A DNA stretch of 64,000 nt from Streptomyces sp. NBC_00557 (GCF_036345995.1 NZ_CP107796.1:1736001-1800000), one strand, 5' to 3'; shown: positions 54,330 through 63,180, counted from the stretch's first letter. A program made the numbers and translations. Notes: generated by a model not told the origin, from the sequence alone.

Positions 54330-55715
54330 TCAGGCCTCGGCCGTGATCCTGGCGAGGCGCCGGGCCTCGTCGCGGGTGGCGCGGGCGACGGCGTCCTCGT
54401 CGACGGTGAGCAGCCGGCCGTTCTCCACGATCTGCCGGCCGCCCACGAAGGACGCGGTGACCGGGGCGGCCGCGCCGAGGACCAGCGCGGCGACCGGGTC
54501 GGCGATGGAGGCGTGGGCGAGTGTGTCCATCTTCCACAGCACCACGTCGGCCAGCTTGCCCGGCTCCAGCGAGCCGATCTGGTCGGCCCGGCCGAGCACC
54601 CGGGCACCGCCGTGGGTGCCGAGCCTGAGCGCCTGGCGGGTGGTCAGTGCGGCCTCGCGGTGGGTGCCGAGGCGGTTGATCAGCAGGGCGTTGCGCAGCT
54701 CGGTGTGGAGTTCGCCGGACTCGTTGGAGGCGGTGCCGTCGACGCCGAGGCCGACGGGGACGCCCGCCTGGAGCAGGTCGGGGACGCGGGCGATGCCGGC
54801 CCCCAGCCGGGCGTTGGAGGACGGGCAGTGGGCGACGCCCGTCCCGGTGCGGGCGAACGCGGCGATGTCTGAGTCGTTCATGTGGACGCAGTGCGCCATC
54901 CACACGTCCTCACCGAGCCAGCCCGTGGACTCGAAGTAGTCGGTCGGGCCCATGCCGAACTGCTCGTGGCAGAACTTCTCCTCCTGCACGCTCTCGGAGC
55001 CGTGGGTGTGCAGCCGTACGCCCAGACGGCGGGCCAAGTCGGCCGCCTGGCGCAGGAGTTCGGTCGTCACCGAGAACGGCGAGCAGGGTGCCACGGCCAC
55101 CTGGGTCATGGCGTCGAAGGAGGCGTCGTGGTGCTTCCTGACGGTCTCCTCGGTGGCGGCGAGCGCGCTCTGAAGCGTCTCCACGGCGAAGTCCGGCGGC
55201 AGCCCGCCGTCCTTCTCGCTGCGGTCCATCGAGCCGCGGGCCAGCGTGAAGCGGACGCCCGTCTCGGCGGCGGCCCGGATGATCGAGCCGGACAGGTCGC
55301 CGGAGCCGTGCGGGTAGACGTAGTGGTGGTCCATGGCGGTGGTGACACCGCCGCGGGCCATCACGGCGAGTGATCCCTGCGCGGCCGCGTAGGTCATCTG
55401 CTCGTCGATGCGCGCCCAGACCGGGTAGAGCGCGACGAGCCAGTTGAACAGGTTGTGGTCGGTGGCGAGGCCGCGGGTGATCCACTGGTAGAAGTGGTGG
55501 TGGGTGTTGACCAGGCCGGGTGTGGCCAGATGGCCGCTCGCGTCGATCCGGCGCGCCACGTTCTCGAGGCCGTCGGGGGCCCTGCCCGCGCCGACCGACT
55601 CGATGCGGTTTCCGGCGAGGACGAGGTGCCCGGAGGCGTACTCGGTGTCGGTCGCGTCCACGGTGGCGATCGCGCAGTTCTCGATGACGATGCGCTGGGC
55701 TGCCGGTGGTGCCAT
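54330..55715 (-). CDS. Guanine/8-oxoguanine deaminase (amidohydrolase)
   Basis: The 461-residue amidohydrolase has the first metal motif NTHHHFYQWITRGLA (about residue 63), then THGSESVQEEKFCHEQFG (about 235), MAHCVHMNDSD (about 270) and the metal Asp in GLGVDGTASNE (about 318). The arrangement fits the 8-oxoguanine/guanine deaminase group, which would yield urate or xanthine for the adjacent pathway. ATG 55715 follows GAGGAAGC. It lies downstream of uricase on the same strand. Confidence 0.88.
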   Translation of the reverse strand: MAPPAAQRIVIENCAIATVDATDTEYASGHLVLAGNRIESVGAGRAPDGLENVARRIDASGHLATPGLVNTHHHFYQWITRGLATDHNLFNWLVALYPVWARIDEQMTYAAAQGSLAVMARGGVTTAMDHHYVYPHGSGDLSGSIIRAAAETGVRFTLARGSMDRSEKDGGLPPDFAVETLQSALAATEETVRKHHDASFDAMTQVAVAPCSPFSVTTELLRQAADLARRLGVRLHTHGSESVQEEKFCHEQFGMGPTDYFESTGWLGEDVWMAHCVHMNDSDIAAFARTGTGVAHCPSSNARLGAGIARVPDLLQAGVPVGLGVDGTASNESGELHTELRNALLINRLGTHREAALTTRQALRLGTHGGARVLGRADQIGSLEPGKLADVVLWKMDTLAHASIADPVAALVLGAAAPVTASFVGGRQIVENGRLLTVDEDAVARATRDEARRLARITAEA

Positions 55716-55852
55716 GTGCTTCCTCGTCTTTCGGGGGCGGTCCGTGGGCGGGGCGCGGTCCGCGGATCTCGGTGGCGGTCCGGGACGGGATGGCGTCCGC
55801 CGGATCTCGGGGCCGCCGGGGGCGGTGAGTCCGCGGAGCGGATGGCGGGATC

Positions 55853-56009
55853 CTAGGAGGATCCGAGGGCCGGAGCCGGGCTGCCGCGCCGGGCGCCGAG
55901 ATGGTGGAAGAACAGGTTCAGCAGGACGGCGACGAGCGCTCCCGCGCTGATGCCGGAGCCGGGCACGGTCTGCGCCCAGACCGGGAAACCGGCGTAGAAG
56001 GACGGTGCT
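55853..56009 (-). pseudogene. C-terminal remnant of a second NCS2 permease
   Basis: The minus strand reads SFYAGFPVWAQTVPGSGIS then AGALVAVLLNLFFHHLGARR to a TAG at 55853, matching the last two helices of NCS2 permeases (compare DFYHAFPDTAKIVLDSGIS in the intact gene). The other roughly 400 residues are gone, and about 60 bp remain to the uricase stop. It marks a deletion inside the urate operon. Confidence 0.75.
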
Positions 56010-56068
56010 GGTGGTCCCTCCGGTGTGGCGTGCCCCCGGCCGGCGGGGCCGGGGACGCGCGTCCCGCG

Positions 56069-57004
56069 TCAGAGGTTGGTCATGTCGACCGGGATGAGCT
56101 GCTCGGCGCCGTCGCGCAGGATGGTCGCCTCGATCAGGCCGTACGGGCGGTCGGCGGCGTAGTACACGGCGCCGTCCTTGGCCTCGTTGTCTATCCCGAA
56201 GGGCGACAGGTCCGAGCGGAAGTGGTGCTTGTTCGGCATGGAGAAGCGGATCTCGTCGACCTCGTCGCGCGAGTTCAGCACCCGCACGCCCATCTCGAAG
56301 AGGGTCTGCTGGAGCGAGTACGAGTAGGTCTCGGCGAACGCCTGCAGCGCGTGCTTGCGGACCCCGCTGTAGGAGCGGTCCCAGTCGGGGGCGTGGGAGT
56401 CGATGCCGTCCCAGTTGTGCCGCCACCAGGTGGAGACGGTGGTGGCGAGGATGCGGTCGTAGTCCTCCTGGAGGGTGGTGTACCTGTCCTTCAGGAAGCC
56501 CCAGAACTCGGAGTTGGTCGAGTTCAGGACGGTCAGGTCCTTGAACCCGGAGAGCACCTGGACGCCGTGGCCGTCGTAGGTGATCTGCGCCACGCGGGTC
56601 TCCTGGCCCTTGCGGACGAAGGAGTGGGCGATCTCGTCGGCGCCGACGAAGCGGGCGCCGCCCTTGGAGGTCTCGATCCGCTCCCAGGCGTACTCCTCGA
56701 TGCGGATGCGGGCCCGGTGGATCGGCTCGGTGTCGTCCACGAAGTGGCGGGCGAGCTTGATGCCGAAGTCCTCGGCGCTCTCGATCCCGTGCTCCTTGGC
56801 GAAGGCGAACACCGTGTTCTTGGTGGTGTCGGTCGGCAGGACGTTGGCGTTGGAACCGCTGCGGTGGACCTCCTCCATGTCGCCGGAGAGGGCGACGGAG
56901 ACGTTCAGGTCCTTGATGTGGTGCGTGTCGCCGCCACGCGTGATCTTCACGACGCGGTTCTCTGCCTTGCCGTACTGGTTCTGTCCCAGGACGAAGCGGG
57001 TCAT
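56069..57004 (-). CDS. uox: Uricase (urate oxidase)
   Basis: The 311-residue enzyme oxidises urate to 5-hydroxyisourate with release of hydrogen peroxide. Recognisable parts are LGQNQYGKAENRVVKI (active-site Lys region), NVLPTDTTKNTVFAFAKEH with the catalytic Thr (about residue 58), VRKGQETRVAQI, and MPNKHHFRSDLSPFG (about 255, second conserved motif). Length is normal for bacterial and fungal uricases. It is third in an operon behind OHCU decarboxylase and HIUase. Confidence 0.97.
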   Translation of the reverse strand: MTRFVLGQNQYGKAENRVVKITRGGDTHHIKDLNVSVALSGDMEEVHRSGSNANVLPTDTTKNTVFAFAKEHGIESAEDFGIKLARHFVDDTEPIHRARIRIEEYAWERIETSKGGARFVGADEIAHSFVRKGQETRVAQITYDGHGVQVLSGFKDLTVLNSTNSEFWGFLKDRYTTLQEDYDRILATTVSTWWRHNWDGIDSHAPDWDRSYSGVRKHALQAFAETYSYSLQQTLFEMGVRVLNSRDEVDEIRFSMPNKHHFRSDLSPFGIDNEAKDGAVYYAADRPYGLIEATILRDGAEQLIPVDMTNL

Positions 57005-57012
57005 GGTGTCGG

Positions 57013-57426
57013 TCAGCTCCCTCGGTAAACGGAGTAGCCGAACGGGTTGAGCAGCAGCGGAACGTGGTAGTGCTCACCGGGCACCACCGCGAAGGCGACG
57101 GTGACCTCGGGGAAGAACACGGGCCGGCCGTTCTCGCTGTCCCGGAGCGCGGGGGCGTCCTGCTGGGCCGCGGCTTGTTTCTTGGCGAAGTACGTCTCGG
57201 TGTCGAAGTCGAGGCGTACGTGGGTGGTCCCCTCCGGCAGGGCCGGGAGGTCCTTGCACCGCCCGTCCGCGTCGGTGGCCGAACCGCCGAGCGGCTGCCA
57301 GTCCGCGCCGGGCCCGGAGCGGGCCGAGAGGCGGACGGCGACGGCCTGGGCGGGCCGGCCGACGGAGGTGTCCAGGATGTGCGTGGACACCGAACTTTTC
57401 GGCGGGGCCGCGGTGCTTGTGCTCAT
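57013..57426 (-). CDS. pucM: 5-Hydroxyisourate hydrolase
   Basis: The 137-residue transthyretin-like enzyme hydrolyses the unstable uricase product to OHCU. Signature residues are STHILDTSVGRPA (His near residue 15) and the invariant C-terminal YRGS, with PEVTVAF before it. It starts 8 bp behind the OHCU decarboxylase gene and ends 8 bp before uricase, giving an obvious operon. A non-conserved N-terminal TAAPPKSS extension precedes the fold. Confidence 0.97.
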   Translation of the reverse strand: MSTSTAAPPKSSVSTHILDTSVGRPAQAVAVRLSARSGPGADWQPLGGSATDADGRCKDLPALPEGTTHVRLDFDTETYFAKKQAAAQQDAPALRDSENGRPVFFPEVTVAFAVVPGEHYHVPLLLNPFGYSVYRGS

Positions 57427-57434
57427 GGCTGCTG

Positions 57435-57944
57435 TCAGTCCTCTTCGACGAGTCGTGCCAGTCGGATGCGGTTGATCCTGCCCAGCTCGGCGCGGACGAT
57501 CTCCCGCTCCTGCTCCGGCGAGTTGCCGATCCGCTCCTTGACGGCGTCCCGCATCTGCTCACCGGTCCTGCCGGTGGCGCAGATCAGAAAGACATGACCG
57601 AACTTCTCCTGGTACGCCAGGTTGAGTTCGAGCATCTCCGCCCTGAGCTCCTCGGAGGCGCCGGCCATGCCGCGCTGTTCCCGCGCCGAGGTGGGATCCC
57701 CCGGCTTGGGGCGGCCGATCGGCGGGTGCCCGGCCATGGCCTCCTGGAGGTCCTCGGCGGTCAGCTCCGCCATGGCGGCGTCACCGGCTGCGTAGAGGTC
57801 CTCGGGGGCGGCGTACGGGCGGGCGGCGAGCAGCCGCCGGGCCCATGCAGTGGAGCTGCACGTCTCGAGGAGCGCGGCGAGTGCCGCGTCCTCGTCCAGG
57901 GCGTTGAAGCGGGCCAGGCCCGGCGGCGTGGAAGTCGAAGTCAC
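57435..57944 (-). CDS. OHCU decarboxylase
   Basis: The 169-residue protein converts OHCU to S-allantoin. It starts with FNALDEDAALAALLETC, has the catalytic His in AGHPPIGRP (about residue 72) and the family's QRGMAGASEELRAEMLELN and FGHVFLICATGRTGEQM. It is first of the urate operon (decarboxylase, HIUase, uricase). A family B palindrome lies 63 bp upstream of its start. Confidence 0.95.
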   Translation of the reverse strand: MTSTSTPPGLARFNALDEDAALAALLETCSSTAWARRLLAARPYAAPEDLYAAGDAAMAELTAEDLQEAMAGHPPIGRPKPGDPTSAREQRGMAGASEELRAEMLELNLAYQEKFGHVFLICATGRTGEQMRDAVKERIGNSPEQEREIVRAELGRINRIRLARLVEED

Positions 57945-58006
57945 GGGTGCCTCCGTGGCCTTGTGCTGAACGGGCTGCCGATAGCTAACGCCCTCCGGAA
58001 CACCGC

Positions 58007-58023
58007 GTCAACAGTTTGTTGAA
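58007..58023. promoter_or_regulatory. Family B palindrome upstream of urate operon
   Basis: GTCAACAGTTTGTTGAA, matching TTCAAC-N5-GTTGAA at 11 of 12 arm positions. No TTCC-N7-GGAA box was seen at this promoter, unlike the other units. Confidence 0.55.
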
Positions 58024-58144
58024 AATTCGGAGTAACAAATACGAGGGCCCGCCGGGGCGTCCCCGGTGGGACCGCCGTGAACGGCGCGAGCCGCCGCCCG
58101 GTCCCCCGGACGACGGCTCGCGGTACGCCCGCCAAGGCCTCTGA

Positions 58145-58513
58145 TCAGGCCTCTTTCTGCCGGTTGAGGTAGTTGTAGACGGTGAAGCGGCTGACGCCGA
58201 GGGCGCTGGCGACCGTCTCCACGCCGTGGCGGACCGAGAAGGCGCCGCGCGCTTCCAGTATGCGCACGATCTCCTGTTTGGCCTTGCGGTCCAGGTCGGC
58301 CAGGGGCATGCCCTTGCGGCGCTCCATCGCGGCGAGGATGTGGTCGAGGGAGTCGGCCAGCTGCGGCAGCCGTACGGCGACGACGTCCTGACCCTCCCAG
58401 GCCAGGACCACGTCGTCGGGACGGGCCTCGTCCGGCGGCACCATCTCGCCGCCGATCGCGTCGACCAGCGGCTTCACGGCCGCGATGAACGGCTCGTCCC
58501 CGGTGCCGGTCAC
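58145..58513 (-). CDS. YheO-like helix-turn-helix protein
   Basis: The 122-residue protein has an N-terminal sensor-like part (PFIAAVKPLVDAIGGEMV, VAVRLPQLADSLDHIL) and a C-terminal HTH of the YheO/HTH_22 type (about residues 78-120; RKAKQEIVRILEARGAF, VASALGVSRFTVYNYLNR). GTG 58513 overlaps the stop of the preceding small gene (GTGA). Lying between the urate and glyoxylate units, it is a candidate reader of the family B palindromes. Confidence 0.8.
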   Translation of the reverse strand: MTGTGDEPFIAAVKPLVDAIGGEMVPPDEARPDDVVLAWEGQDVVAVRLPQLADSLDHILAAMERRKGMPLADLDRKAKQEIVRILEARGAFSVRHGVETVASALGVSRFTVYNYLNRQKEA

Positions 58514-58764
58514 GCGCCCTCCCCGATCACGTTCACCTGGAGGGAGATCCGGGTGGCCCCCGCCGCGAGCGACTTGCGCAGCAGCGCGTCCACGGCGGTG
58601 AGCACGGCGTCGGCACCGCCCTCGGCCGTGTTGCCGAACGGCCCGACGTCCACGGCGTCCAGTTCGGCCGCCTCGACGACCTCGCGGGCGACCACGGCGT
58701 GCGGCGGCGCCTCGTCGAGGTCGAAGGGCTCGGTCGTGAACTCCACTCTCAATCGCACGCGCAC
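58510..58764 (-). CDS. Thiamine-binding-like (MTH1187/YkoF) small protein
   Basis: The 84-residue protein is a single ferredoxin-like alpha-beta fold with the family sequences LRVEFTTEPFDLDEAPPHA, DVGPFGNTAEG and a closing strand TRISLQVNVIGE. COG0011-like proteins bind thiamine or related small ligands in some bacteria. Here it is coupled by a 4-bp overlap to an HTH protein, so it may deliver a ligand signal. GTG start. Confidence 0.65.
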   Translation of the reverse strand: MRVRLRVEFTTEPFDLDEAPPHAVVAREVVEAAELDAVDVGPFGNTAEGGADAVLTAVDALLRKSLAAGATRISLQVNVIGEGA

Positions 58765-58841
58765 AACCTAACGCCCGGCACGCGTTTTGGGGCGCCCGCC
58801 GGCCGGCCCCTCTTGACAAGCACCGACACGCGGCGGCAATC

Positions 58842-58856
58842 TTCCATTACGCAGAA
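58842..58856. promoter_or_regulatory. Degenerate family A box
   Basis: TTCCATTACGCAGAA, a weaker TTCC-N7-GGAA match, 6 bp ahead of a better copy at 58863. Confidence 0.4.
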
Positions 58857-58862
58857 ACAAAC

Positions 58863-58877
58863 TTCCGCTATACGGAA
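58863..58877. promoter_or_regulatory. Putative AllR operator (family A) before hyi
   Basis: TTCCGCTATACGGAA, perfectly symmetric in its arms, 34 bp upstream of the hydroxypyruvate isomerase start. Confidence 0.65.
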
Positions 58878-58911
58878 ACTCGCTCGACTACGGAAGGGAG
58901 CGCGGCCCCCG

Positions 58912-59751
58912 ATGGGATTCGCAGACCAGCGCTTCAACGTCAACCTGTCGATCCTCTTCACGGAACTCCCGCTCCTGGAGCGTCCCGCGGCCGCCGCCGC
59001 GGCCGGCTTCACGGCGGTCGAGCTGTGGTGGCCCTGGACCGAGACCCCCACCCCCGAGCGGTCCGAGCTCGACGCCCTGAAGAAGGCGATCGAGGACGCG
59101 GGCGTGCGGCTGACGGGCCTGAACTTCTACGCCGGGCAGCTGCCCGGCCCGGACCGCGGCGCCCTGTCGGTCCCGGGCGCGGAGTCGGAGAGGTTCCGCG
59201 CCAACATCGACGTGGCGATCGCCTTCGCGCAGTCCCTGGGCTGCACGACGTTCAACGCCCTGTACGGCAACCGCGTCGACGGCGCGGACCCGGCCGAGCA
59301 GGACGCGCTCGCCCTGGAGAACCTCACCCTCGCGGCCCGGGCCGCCGCCCGGGTCGGCGGGACGATCCTGATCGAGGCCCTCAACCGGCCCGAGTCGCCG
59401 AAGTGCCCGATCGTGAGCGCGCCCAAGGCGATCGAGATCGTCGACAAGGTGAACGAGGCGACCGGTCTCGGCAACGCGAAGTTCCTCATGGACCTGTACC
59501 ACCTGTCCATGAACGGCGAGGACCTGCCGTCGGTCATCGAGCGGTACGCCGCGAAGACCGGCCACGTGCAGATCGCCGACAACCCCGGCCGCGGCGCCCC
59601 CGGGACGGGCTCGCTCCCGCTGGAGGAGCTGCTCGACCAGCTGAGGAAGGCGGGTTACGACGGCTGGGTGGGCCTGGAGTACAAGGCCGGCGACCGCCCG
59701 AGCGCCGAGTCCTTCGGCTGGCTCCCGCGCGAAGCGCGTGCCGCGCGCTGA
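58912..59751 (+). CDS. hyi: Hydroxypyruvate isomerase
   Basis: The 279-residue TIM-barrel protein of the AP-endonuclease-2 superfamily interconverts hydroxypyruvate and tartronate semialdehyde. Family residues are seen in FNVNLSILFTELPLLERP, AVELWWPWTE (about residue 40), GNRVDGA, ILIEALNRPESP (about 157), LMDLYHLSMNGED (about 190) and VQIADNPGRGAPGTG (about 220). First of a two-gene operon with the reductase. The ATG 58912 has GGAAGGGAG at a long spacing. Confidence 0.93.
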   Translation: MGFADQRFNVNLSILFTELPLLERPAAAAAAGFTAVELWWPWTETPTPERSELDALKKAIEDAGVRLTGLNFYAGQLPGPDRGALSVPGAESERFRANIDVAIAFAQSLGCTTFNALYGNRVDGADPAEQDALALENLTLAARAAARVGGTILIEALNRPESPKCPIVSAPKAIEIVDKVNEATGLGNAKFLMDLYHLSMNGEDLPSVIERYAAKTGHVQIADNPGRGAPGTGSLPLEELLDQLRKAGYDGWVGLEYKAGDRPSAESFGWLPREARAAR

Positions 59752-59792
59752 CCCCCTGACTTTTCACGGCAGTTGAGAGAGGCATCCCCATC

Positions 59793-60683
59793 ATGAACAA
59801 CCTTCCCAAGATCGCCTGGATCGGCCTCGGCATCATGGGCTCCCCCATGTCCGAGAACCTGATCAAGGCCGGCTACCAGGTCACCGGGTTCACGCTGGAG
59901 CAGGAGAAGCTGGACCGCCTCGCCGCCGCCGGCGGCACCGCGGCCGGCTCGATCGCCGAGGCCGTGCGCGACGCCGACGTGGTCATCACGATGGTGCCCG
60001 CCTCCCCGCAGGTCGAGGCCATCGCCTACGGCCCGGACGGCATCCTGGAGAACGCCAGGTCCGGCGCCCTGCTGATCGACATGTCCTCGATCACCCCGCA
60101 GACCTCCGTCGACCTGGCCAAGGCCGCCGGGGAGAAGGGCATCCGCGTCCTGGACGCCCCGGTCTCCGGCGGCGAGGCCGGCGCCGTCGAGGCCGTGCTG
60201 TCGATCATGGTGGGCGGCGAGCAGGCCGACTTCGACGAGGCCAAGCCGATCTTCGAGGCGCTCGGCAAGACCATCGTGCTGTGCGGCCCGCACGGCTCCG
60301 GCCAGACCGTGAAGGCCGCCAACCAGCTGATCGTCGCCGTGAACATCCAGGCGTGCGCCGAGGCCGTGGTCTTCCTGGAAAAGTCCGGCGTGGACCTGAA
60401 GGCCGCGCTCGACGTCCTCAACGGCGGCCTGGCCGGCTCGACCGTGCTGACGCGGAAGAAGGACAACTTCCTGAACCGCGACTTCAAGCCGGGCTTCCGC
60501 ATCGACCTGCACCACAAGGACATGGGCATCGTCACCGACGCCGCCCGCAACGTCGGCGCGGCCCTGCCGGTCGGCGCCGTGGTCGCCCAGCTGGTCGCCT
60601 CGCTGCGCGCCCAGGGCGACGGCGGCCTGGACCACTCCGCCCTGCTGCGGGCCGTGGAGCGCCTCTCCGGCGCCCAGGTCTGA
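59793..60683 (+). CDS. glxR: Tartronate semialdehyde reductase (2-hydroxy-3-oxopropionate reductase)
   Basis: The 296-residue beta-hydroxyacid dehydrogenase reduces tartronate semialdehyde to D-glycerate. It has the NAD(P) motif IAWIGLGIMGSPMSENL at the N-terminus, the substrate loop DAPVSGGEAGAVEAVLSI (about residue 120), and the catalytic Lys in GQTVKAANQLIVA (about 171). It follows hyi with a 41-bp gap and a ribosome site AGAGAGG. Confidence 0.95.
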   Translation: MNNLPKIAWIGLGIMGSPMSENLIKAGYQVTGFTLEQEKLDRLAAAGGTAAGSIAEAVRDADVVITMVPASPQVEAIAYGPDGILENARSGALLIDMSSITPQTSVDLAKAAGEKGIRVLDAPVSGGEAGAVEAVLSIMVGGEQADFDEAKPIFEALGKTIVLCGPHGSGQTVKAANQLIVAVNIQACAEAVVFLEKSGVDLKAALDVLNGGLAGSTVLTRKKDNFLNRDFKPGFRIDLHHKDMGIVTDAARNVGAALPVGAVVAQLVASLRAQGDGGLDHSALLRAVERLSGAQV

Positions 60684-60699
60684 CCCGGACCCCCCGCAC

Positions 60700-60761
60700 T
60701 TCCGGGCGGCGCCGCCGCCGACACCTGTCCTGTCGCGCCCAGGCGGCGGCGCCGCCCGGAA
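60700..60761. terminator. Long hairpin after glxR
   Basis: Perfect 20-bp arms (60700-60719 and 60742-60761) around a 22-nt loop, 17 bp past the glxR stop. Confidence 0.75.
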
Positions 60762-60778
60762 CCACCCCCGCGCTCCAC

Positions 60779-60795
60779 TTCAACAAAATGTTGAC
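60779..60795. promoter_or_regulatory. Family B palindrome before catalase
   Basis: TTCAACAAAATGTTGAC, 11 of 12 arm positions of TTCAAC-N5-GTTGAA. It contains TTGACA, which could be a -35 element, so binding would block the promoter. Confidence 0.55.
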
Positions 60796-60836
60796 ATACG
60801 GATCGCCTGCTCCTGGGCTCCACGAAGACTTCTAGG

Positions 60837-60851
60837 CTCCACAAAGCGGAA
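60837..60851. promoter_or_regulatory. Putative AllR operator (family A) before catalase
   Basis: CTCCACAAAGCGGAA, identical to the box beside allR except for its first base. It ends 35 bp before the catalase start. Confidence 0.6.
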
Positions 60852-60886
60852 ACAGTTTTCCGCTGCCACCGCACGGAAGGTCCCCG

Positions 60887-62350
60887 ATGTCGCAGCGCGT
60901 GCTCACCACCGAGTCCGGCGCCCCGGTCGCCGACAACCAGAACTCCGCCACCGCCGGCGTCGGCGGGCCGCTTCTGATCCAGGACCAGCAGCTCCTGGAG
61001 AAGCTCGCGCGCTTCAACCGCGAGCGCATCCCGGAGCGAGTGGTGCACGCCCGCGGCTCCGGCGCCTACGGTCACTTCACGGTGACCGGCGACGTCACCG
61101 GTTTCACCCACGCCGGCTTCCTCGGCGAGATCGGCAGGCGCACCGAGGTGTTCGTGCGCTTCTCCACCGTGGCCGACTCGCTCGGCGGCGCGGACGCCGT
61201 CCGCGACCCGCGCGGTTTCGCGGTGAAGTTCTACACCGAGGAGGGCAACTACGACCTCGTCGGCAACAACACCCCGGTGTTCTTCATCAAGGACCCGGTC
61301 AAGTTCCCCGACTTCATCCACTCCCAGAAGCGGGACCCGTTCACGGGCCGTCAGGAGCCGGACAACGTCTGGGACTTCTGGGCGCACTCCCCCGAGGCCA
61401 CGCACCAGATCACCTGGCTGATGGGTGACCGCGGCATCCCGGCGTCGTACCGCCACATGGACGGTTTCGGCTCGCACACCTACCAGTGGACGAACGACAA
61501 GGGCGAGGCCTTCTTCGTCAAGTACCACTTCAAGACGGACCAGGGCATCCGCTGCCTGACCAGCGAGCAGGCCGCGGAGATCGCGGGCAGGGACCCCGAC
61601 TCCCACCAGACGGACCTGCTGCAGGCCATCGAGCGCGGCATGCATCCGTCCTGGACGCTGTACGTCCAGATCATGCCGGCGACGGAGGCGGCGAACCACC
61701 GCTTCAACCCGTTCGACCTGACCAAGGTGTGGCCGCACAGGGACTACCCGCTGCAGCGCGTGGGCCGCCTGGTGCTGGACCGCAACCCGGACAACGTCTT
61801 CGCCGAGGTCGAGCAGGCCGCGTTCTCCCCGAACAACTTCGTCCCCGGCATCGGCCCGTCCCCGGACAAGATGCTCCAGGGCCGGCTGTTCGCCTACGCC
61901 GACGCCCACCGCTACCGCCTGGGCGTCAACCACACCCTGCTGCCGGTCAACGCGCCGAAGGCGGTTCCGGGCGGCGCGAACAACTACGGCCGCGACGGCT
62001 TCATGGCGCTCAACCCGCAGGGCCGCCACGCCAGGAACTACGAGCCGAACTCCTACGACGGTCCCGTCGAGACCGGCCGTCCGCTGTCGGCGCCGCTGCC
62101 GGTGTCCGGGTACACCGGCAACCACGAGGCCCCGCTGCACACCAAGGACGACGACTTCGTCCAGGCCGGTGAGCTCTACCGCCTGATGTCGCAGGCGGAG
62201 AAGTCCCGCCTGATCGCGAACATCGCCGGGGGCCTGTCCCAGGTCTCCCGCAACGACGTGATCGAGAAGAACCTGGCCCACTTCCACGCCGCCGACCCCG
62301 AGTACGGCAAGCGCGTGGCGGAGGCGGTCCGCGCCCTGCGCGAGGACTGA
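60887..62350 (+). CDS. katA: Catalase (small-subunit, heme)
   Basis: The 487-residue enzyme has the distal His in [13 protein letters not shown] (about residue 50), the Asn in [17 protein letters not shown] (about 123), [13 protein letters not shown] (about 190) and the heme Tyr in [17 protein letters not shown] (about 335). It is a typical small clade-3 catalase. Its place among urate and glyoxylate genes, with both palindrome types upstream, suggests a role in removing the peroxide made by uricase. Confidence 0.96.
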   Translation: MSQRVLTTESGAPVADNQNSATAGVGGPLLIQDQQLLEKLARFNRERIPERVVHARGSGAYGHFTVTGDVTGFTHAGFLGEIGRRTEVFVRFSTVADSLGGADAVRDPRGFAVKFYTEEGNYDLVGNNTPVFFIKDPVKFPDFIHSQKRDPFTGRQEPDNVWDFWAHSPEATHQITWLMGDRGIPASYRHMDGFGSHTYQWTNDKGEAFFVKYHFKTDQGIRCLTSEQAAEIAGRDPDSHQTDLLQAIERGMHPSWTLYVQIMPATEAANHRFNPFDLTKVWPHRDYPLQRVGRLVLDRNPDNVFAEVEQAAFSPNNFVPGIGPSPDKMLQGRLFAYADAHRYRLGVNHTLLPVNAPKAVPGGANNYGRDGFMALNPQGRHARNYEPNSYDGPVETGRPLSAPLPVSGYTGNHEAPLHTKDDDFVQAGELYRLMSQAEKSRLIANIAGGLSQVSRNDVIEKNLAHFHAADPEYGKRVAEAVRALRED

Positions 62351-62552
62351 CAGGGCGAGGACCGTGGTGGCCTGCGAGCCAGTGCGGTGGTGAAGGACCG
62401 GGGCCCCTTCTCGACCAGAGGGAAGGGCACCCCGGCTCCGTCGTAGCCACCGCGGTCCCGCCCAGCCCCCTTCGACGGGGGCCACCCGCTCCGTCCGGCG
62501 GCGCGAACGACCTGTCGCGCCCGGCCTCGCGCCGCCGGACGGTCACCACGCT

Positions 62553-62597
62553 GAACGCTCCCTGCGCCGGTTCGCTCCCTCCGGCGAGGGAGCGTTC
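62553..62597. terminator. Composite hairpin downstream of catalase
   Basis: Arms GAACGCTCCCT and AGGGAGCGTTC (62553 and 62587) enclose CGCCGG/CCGGCG, giving a stem of about 17 bp roughly 200 bp past the catalase stop. The intervening 62351-62552 holds no gene that I can see. Confidence 0.65.
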
Positions 62598-62634
62598 GGC
62601 GTTGCCGGGCAGTTCCCCACGGCCCCGGCCGCCG

Positions 62635-62778
62635 GTGATCACGGAGGCCGCGCCGCGCGCCGGCACGCTGCTGCGCATCGGCGACTCCGCGGTCCTGGAG
62701 GTCACCGGCCTGCGCACTCCCTGCCTGCAGATCGACAACTTCCGGCACGGGCTGCTGAAGCAGGTCGTCGGCGTGCGC
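62635..62778 (+). pseudogene. MOSC-domain fragment
   Basis: The frame reads GTLLRIGDSAVLEVTGLRTP then CLQIDNFRHGLLKQVVG, the C-terminal core of MOSC-domain (YiiM-like) proteins including the conserved Cys, but neither the N-terminal half nor the proper C-terminus follows. Only about 48 codons are alignable. It is probably the remains of a lost gene. Confidence 0.6.
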
Positions 62779-62807
62779 ATCGCCGTCCCGCGCCGCACGC
62801 TGAAGAC

Positions 62808-63038
62808 ATGGGCAATACGCAGTACCCGCACATCGTGGTGCACTCCCCCGCTCTCGACGGGTCGCGGCGGGTGACCGAGGGGCACGTGACGCTGGGGATC
62901 GCCTCGCATCTGGACGATGTCGTGGAGATCCTGCGGCTGGCCGATCTGGACCGGATCGAGGTGGAGGAGAGCGATCTGATCGAGTGGCAGGGCGGCGGGC
63001 CCGACGACTGGCCGGGGCTGTCGGAGTACGAGCTGTAG
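62808..63038 (+). CDS. Small acidic protein of unknown function
   Basis: A 76-residue acidic product, with HVTLGIASHLDDVVEILRLA and a tail rich in Asp/Glu/Trp (EVEESDLIEWQGGGPDDWPG). No family recognised. The ATG has only a weak GAAGA ahead. The ORF ends shortly before a 10-bp hairpin at 63152, which supports a real transcription unit. Confidence 0.5.
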   Translation: MGNTQYPHIVVHSPALDGSRRVTEGHVTLGIASHLDDVVEILRLADLDRIEVEESDLIEWQGGGPDDWPGLSEYEL

Positions 63039-63151
63039 CGACAGGGTGTACGACAGCGGTCGTAGACGGGCTACGGCACCCTCAAATCAACCTCTGAAGA
63101 CGGGGCTGGAGGCGTCAACCGCCCCCGCGGTAGGGCAGATTACGTGCACCA

Positions 63152-63180
63152 GGGCCCGCCGGCACGGGGGCGGCGGGCCC
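63152..63180 (+). terminator. Hairpin after the small acidic gene
   Basis: 10-bp stem (63152-63161, GGGCCCGCCG, with 63171-63180) and 9-nt loop on the plus strand, 114 bp past the stop at 63038. Confidence 0.6.
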
